Shown one piece after another: positions 62,538 through 64,000 of a DNA stretch of 64,000 nt. The stretch comes from Ferranicluibacter rubi (GTDB lineage: Bacteria > Pseudomonadota > Alphaproteobacteria > Rhizobiales > Rhizobiaceae). The stretch lies in NCBI RefSeq assembly GCF_011603255.1, contig NZ_JAANCM010000006.1, forward strand, positions 124,001 through 188,000. The letters are read 5' to 3'. Position numbers and translations under genes: made by a program. Within the stretch, counting starts at the first letter, position 1. Each line of letters begins with the position of its first letter. Below the pieces are notes generated by a model that did not search any database, was not told where the DNA came from, and saw nothing but the letters and a program-made list of their open reading frames with translations.

Positions 62538-62575
62538 TGTATCCGATGCTACAGAGGCTGTCGACCGAGCAGGTT

Positions 62576-62610
62576 TTGGGCAAACGGCAAAAAACATTGT
62601 TCAAACGGCA
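62576..62610. promoter_or_regulatory. Helically phased direct repeat, candidate AraC-regulator site
   Basis: TTGnnCAAACGGCA occurs at 62576-62589 and 62597-62610, exactly 21 bp apart, so both copies face the same side of the helix. This is the usual architecture of sites for AraC-family siderophore regulators such as PchR or YbtA. It lies between the iron box and the araC-type gene. Confidence 0.6.
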
Positions 62611-62662
62611 GTGCGAAAGCGCGGGTCATTTGCAAGTGAAGTTTTCTGGTAAGGCCTGAGGA

Positions 62663-63538
62663 ATGCAGCACGTCTCGATGAATCTGAATATCCCGCAGCC
62701 TCTGTTCGTCGGCACGATCGAGGGTGCGACCGCATGCACGTCCGATACCGAAACGCAGGACATCCTGCCGAAATTCATCGTCATGATCTTGCTGCAGGGC
62801 GCCCAGCATTTCATCGTCGACGATGTGTCGTTTCGGATCGATGCGGGCTACGGCGAAGCCTGCGCGCCGTTCGTGTTCGTGCTGAATGTGGCCCGTGCTT
62901 CCAAGCTGAAATTCATCGATGCCAGCAAGGTCCCTCTGCGCAAGATCATGATATCGGCACCCTTGTCGTGGATGAACTGGCTGATCAGCGCACAGACGGA
63001 CGGCGTGCCGGCACTCCAGAGTTTCCTGTCGGCGCATCTGGCCAATTTCCGCATCGACGCCAGCCGTCACATCCTGACGCTGGCGGAACAGCTGATGAGC
63101 CCGCCAACAGCCATGCAGGGCGAAATGCGCACGCTGTTCCGCAGTTCGCGCGCTTTCGAGCTCATGTCTCTGACATGCGCGGAGCTTGCAGCCCGCAAGG
63201 CGGAGCGCCAGGGCCCGCAGCTGTCGAGCGCGCGTCAGAGCGAGCGGGTCTACAACTACATTCTGGCCAATCTGGGCGAGGACCTGACCATCGAGACGAT
63301 TGCCCGGGAGAGCGGGGGCAGCGTCTCGTCCGTTCAACGCCATTTCAAAGAGCATTTCGGTCTGACCGTCTTCGAATTCATCCGCCGGAGCCGGCTTGAA
63401 CGGGCCTACGAAGCGCTGGAGCGCGAGGGGGCGACCATTGGCCAGGCTGCCTATCTGGCCGGCTACAACACGCCGTCCAACTTCACGACGGCCTTCAAGA
63501 AAACCTACGGCATCTTGCCGAAATACAAGCGCAGGTAA
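62663..63538 (+). CDS. AraC-family regulator of the siderophore locus
   Basis: Transcriptional regulator of 291 residues. The N-terminal ~185 residues form an effector-binding region of the type seen in siderophore-sensing AraC proteins (PKFIVMILLQGAQHFIVDD). The C-terminal ~105 residues carry two helix-turn-helix units (LTIETIARESGGSVSSVQRHF and IGQAAYLAGYNTPSNFTTAF), ending FKKTYGILPKYKRR. AAGG lies 8 bases before ATG 62663; ATG 62678 is an alternative. It is divergent from the receptor operon and is followed by fepB after 6 bases. It probably activates uptake genes when ferric siderophore is present, inferred from context. Confidence 0.91.
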   Translation: MQHVSMNLNIPQPLFVGTIEGATACTSDTETQDILPKFIVMILLQGAQHFIVDDVSFRIDAGYGEACAPFVFVLNVARASKLKFIDASKVPLRKIMISAPLSWMNWLISAQTDGVPALQSFLSAHLANFRIDASRHILTLAEQLMSPPTAMQGEMRTLFRSSRAFELMSLTCAELAARKAERQGPQLSSARQSERVYNYILANLGEDLTIETIARESGGSVSSVQRHFKEHFGLTVFEFIRRSRLERAYEALEREGATIGQAAYLAGYNTPSNFTTAFKKTYGILPKYKRR

Positions 63539-63544
63539 TCCGGG

Positions 63545-64000
63545 ATGCCCGTCTTTTCATCGCTGTGGAAACGTCGCTCATTCCTGCTGGCGGCTGGAAG
63601 TGGAATGCTTGCGGCGTGCGATATGGGAGCAGCTGGCGCGTCCGATGGTCCGTGGTCGCGCACCATCCACACCCCGAGGGGTGAGATCACGCTCGACGCC
63701 AAACCGCAGCGGATCGTCTCGACGAGCGTCACCCTGACCGGGACCTTGCTTGCCATCGACGCACCGTTGATCGCCAGCTCTGCCACCAACAACATGGCGA
63801 CGGTTGCCGACAGCGCCGGCTTTTTCACCCAATGGGCCGATGTCGCCCACGAGAGAGGCATTTTGCCGCTCTATCGCGCCGAACCCGATGTAGAAGCCAT
63901 CATGGCGGCGGCACCGGATCTGATCGTCATGTCGGCCACGGGGGGCGACAGTGCGCGGCGCCTCTACGACCAGATCAGCCAGATCGCACCGACGCTCGTC
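63545..64000 (+). CDS. fepB: Ferric siderophore-binding lipoprotein, 5' part
   Basis: N-terminal 152 residues of a periplasmic ferric-siderophore-binding protein; the gene runs off the right edge. A lipoprotein signal is visible with the lipobox at LAAC, preceded by [12 protein letters not shown]. The mature part closely follows Fep[46 protein letters not shown] and [20 protein letters not shown]. Spacing of 6 bases from the araC-type gene suggests co-transcription. It should hand ferric catecholate to the FepDG permease, with FepC at 49075 as ATPase. Confidence 0.94.
   Translation, partial: MPVFSSLWKRRSFLLAAGSGMLAACDMGAAGASDGPWSRTIHTPRGEITLDAKPQRIVSTSVTLTGTLLAIDAPLIASSATNNMATVADSAGFFTQWADVAHERGILPLYRAEPDVEAIMAAAPDLIVMSATGGDSARRLYDQISQIAPTLV

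Overview
This window is about 62% GC and looks like a chromosome or chromid segment of a Rhizobiaceae-type alphaproteobacterium (Rhizobium, Agrobacterium, Ensifer or Shinella group). The reasons are rhizobial-style chemoreceptors ending in a WE(D/E)F tail, GC-rich intergenic palindromes, TGA-N9-TCA iron boxes of the RirA type, and many ABC importers paired with LacI regulators. No rRNA, tRNA, CRISPR array or complete insertion sequence was seen.

Left part (1-11.4 kb): the 3' end of a chemoreceptor gene and a coupled cheW. Next comes a minus-strand sugar-scavenging operon (binding protein, two permeases, GH127 beta-L-arabinofuranosidase, MalK-type ATPase) with a divergent LacI regulator. Two related small serine recombinases follow in a gene-poor, AT-richer stretch that carries several inverted repeats.

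Polysaccharide region (11.4-20.8 kb): a degenerate GGDEF/EAL protein, a 1183-residue protein joining an N-terminal repeat array to a GT2 and a GT4 glycosyltransferase, a pyruvyl transferase, an exported beta-helix protein, and rfbD and rfbA for dTDP-rhamnose. rfbB and rfbC are not in the window. A decayed cheW fragment lies just after rfbA, and the 3' end of kdpE runs into it.

Kdp region (20.9-29.1 kb, minus strand): the order is kdpF, a 52-codon small membrane ORF, kdpB, a 26-codon small membrane ORF, kdpA, kdpC, kdpD, kdpE. B precedes A, and the two extra small ORFs are not part of the textbook kdpFABC layout.

Middle (29.1-44.2 kb): a Tat-exported beta-carbonic anhydrase, a second chemoreceptor, a DUF6894-like protein, a secreted protein with a C-terminal beta/gamma-crystallin-like domain, a second ABC importer with its LacI regulator, and a three-gene signalling operon. 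That operon encodes an exported Cys-free molybdopterin-oxidoreductase-fold protein, a hybrid histidine kinase with HPt, and an HD-GYP response regulator.

Right part (44.2-64 kb): a catecholate siderophore locus. entC, entE, a stand-alone isochorismatase, a stand-alone aryl carrier protein and entA make and activate 2,3-dihydroxybenzoate. A dimodular NRPS (C-A-T-E-C-A-T-TE) with an MbtH partner probably builds DHB-(D-cationic amino acid)-L-Ser units of the chrysobactin/vanchrobactin type. A Fes-type esterase, a TonB receptor, FepB, FepC and an AraC regulator handle uptake, iron release and control. Two TGA-N9-TCA boxes and a helically phased direct repeat mark the likely iron and siderophore control sites. 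FepD/FepG, the exporter and the phosphopantetheinyl transferase are not in the window.
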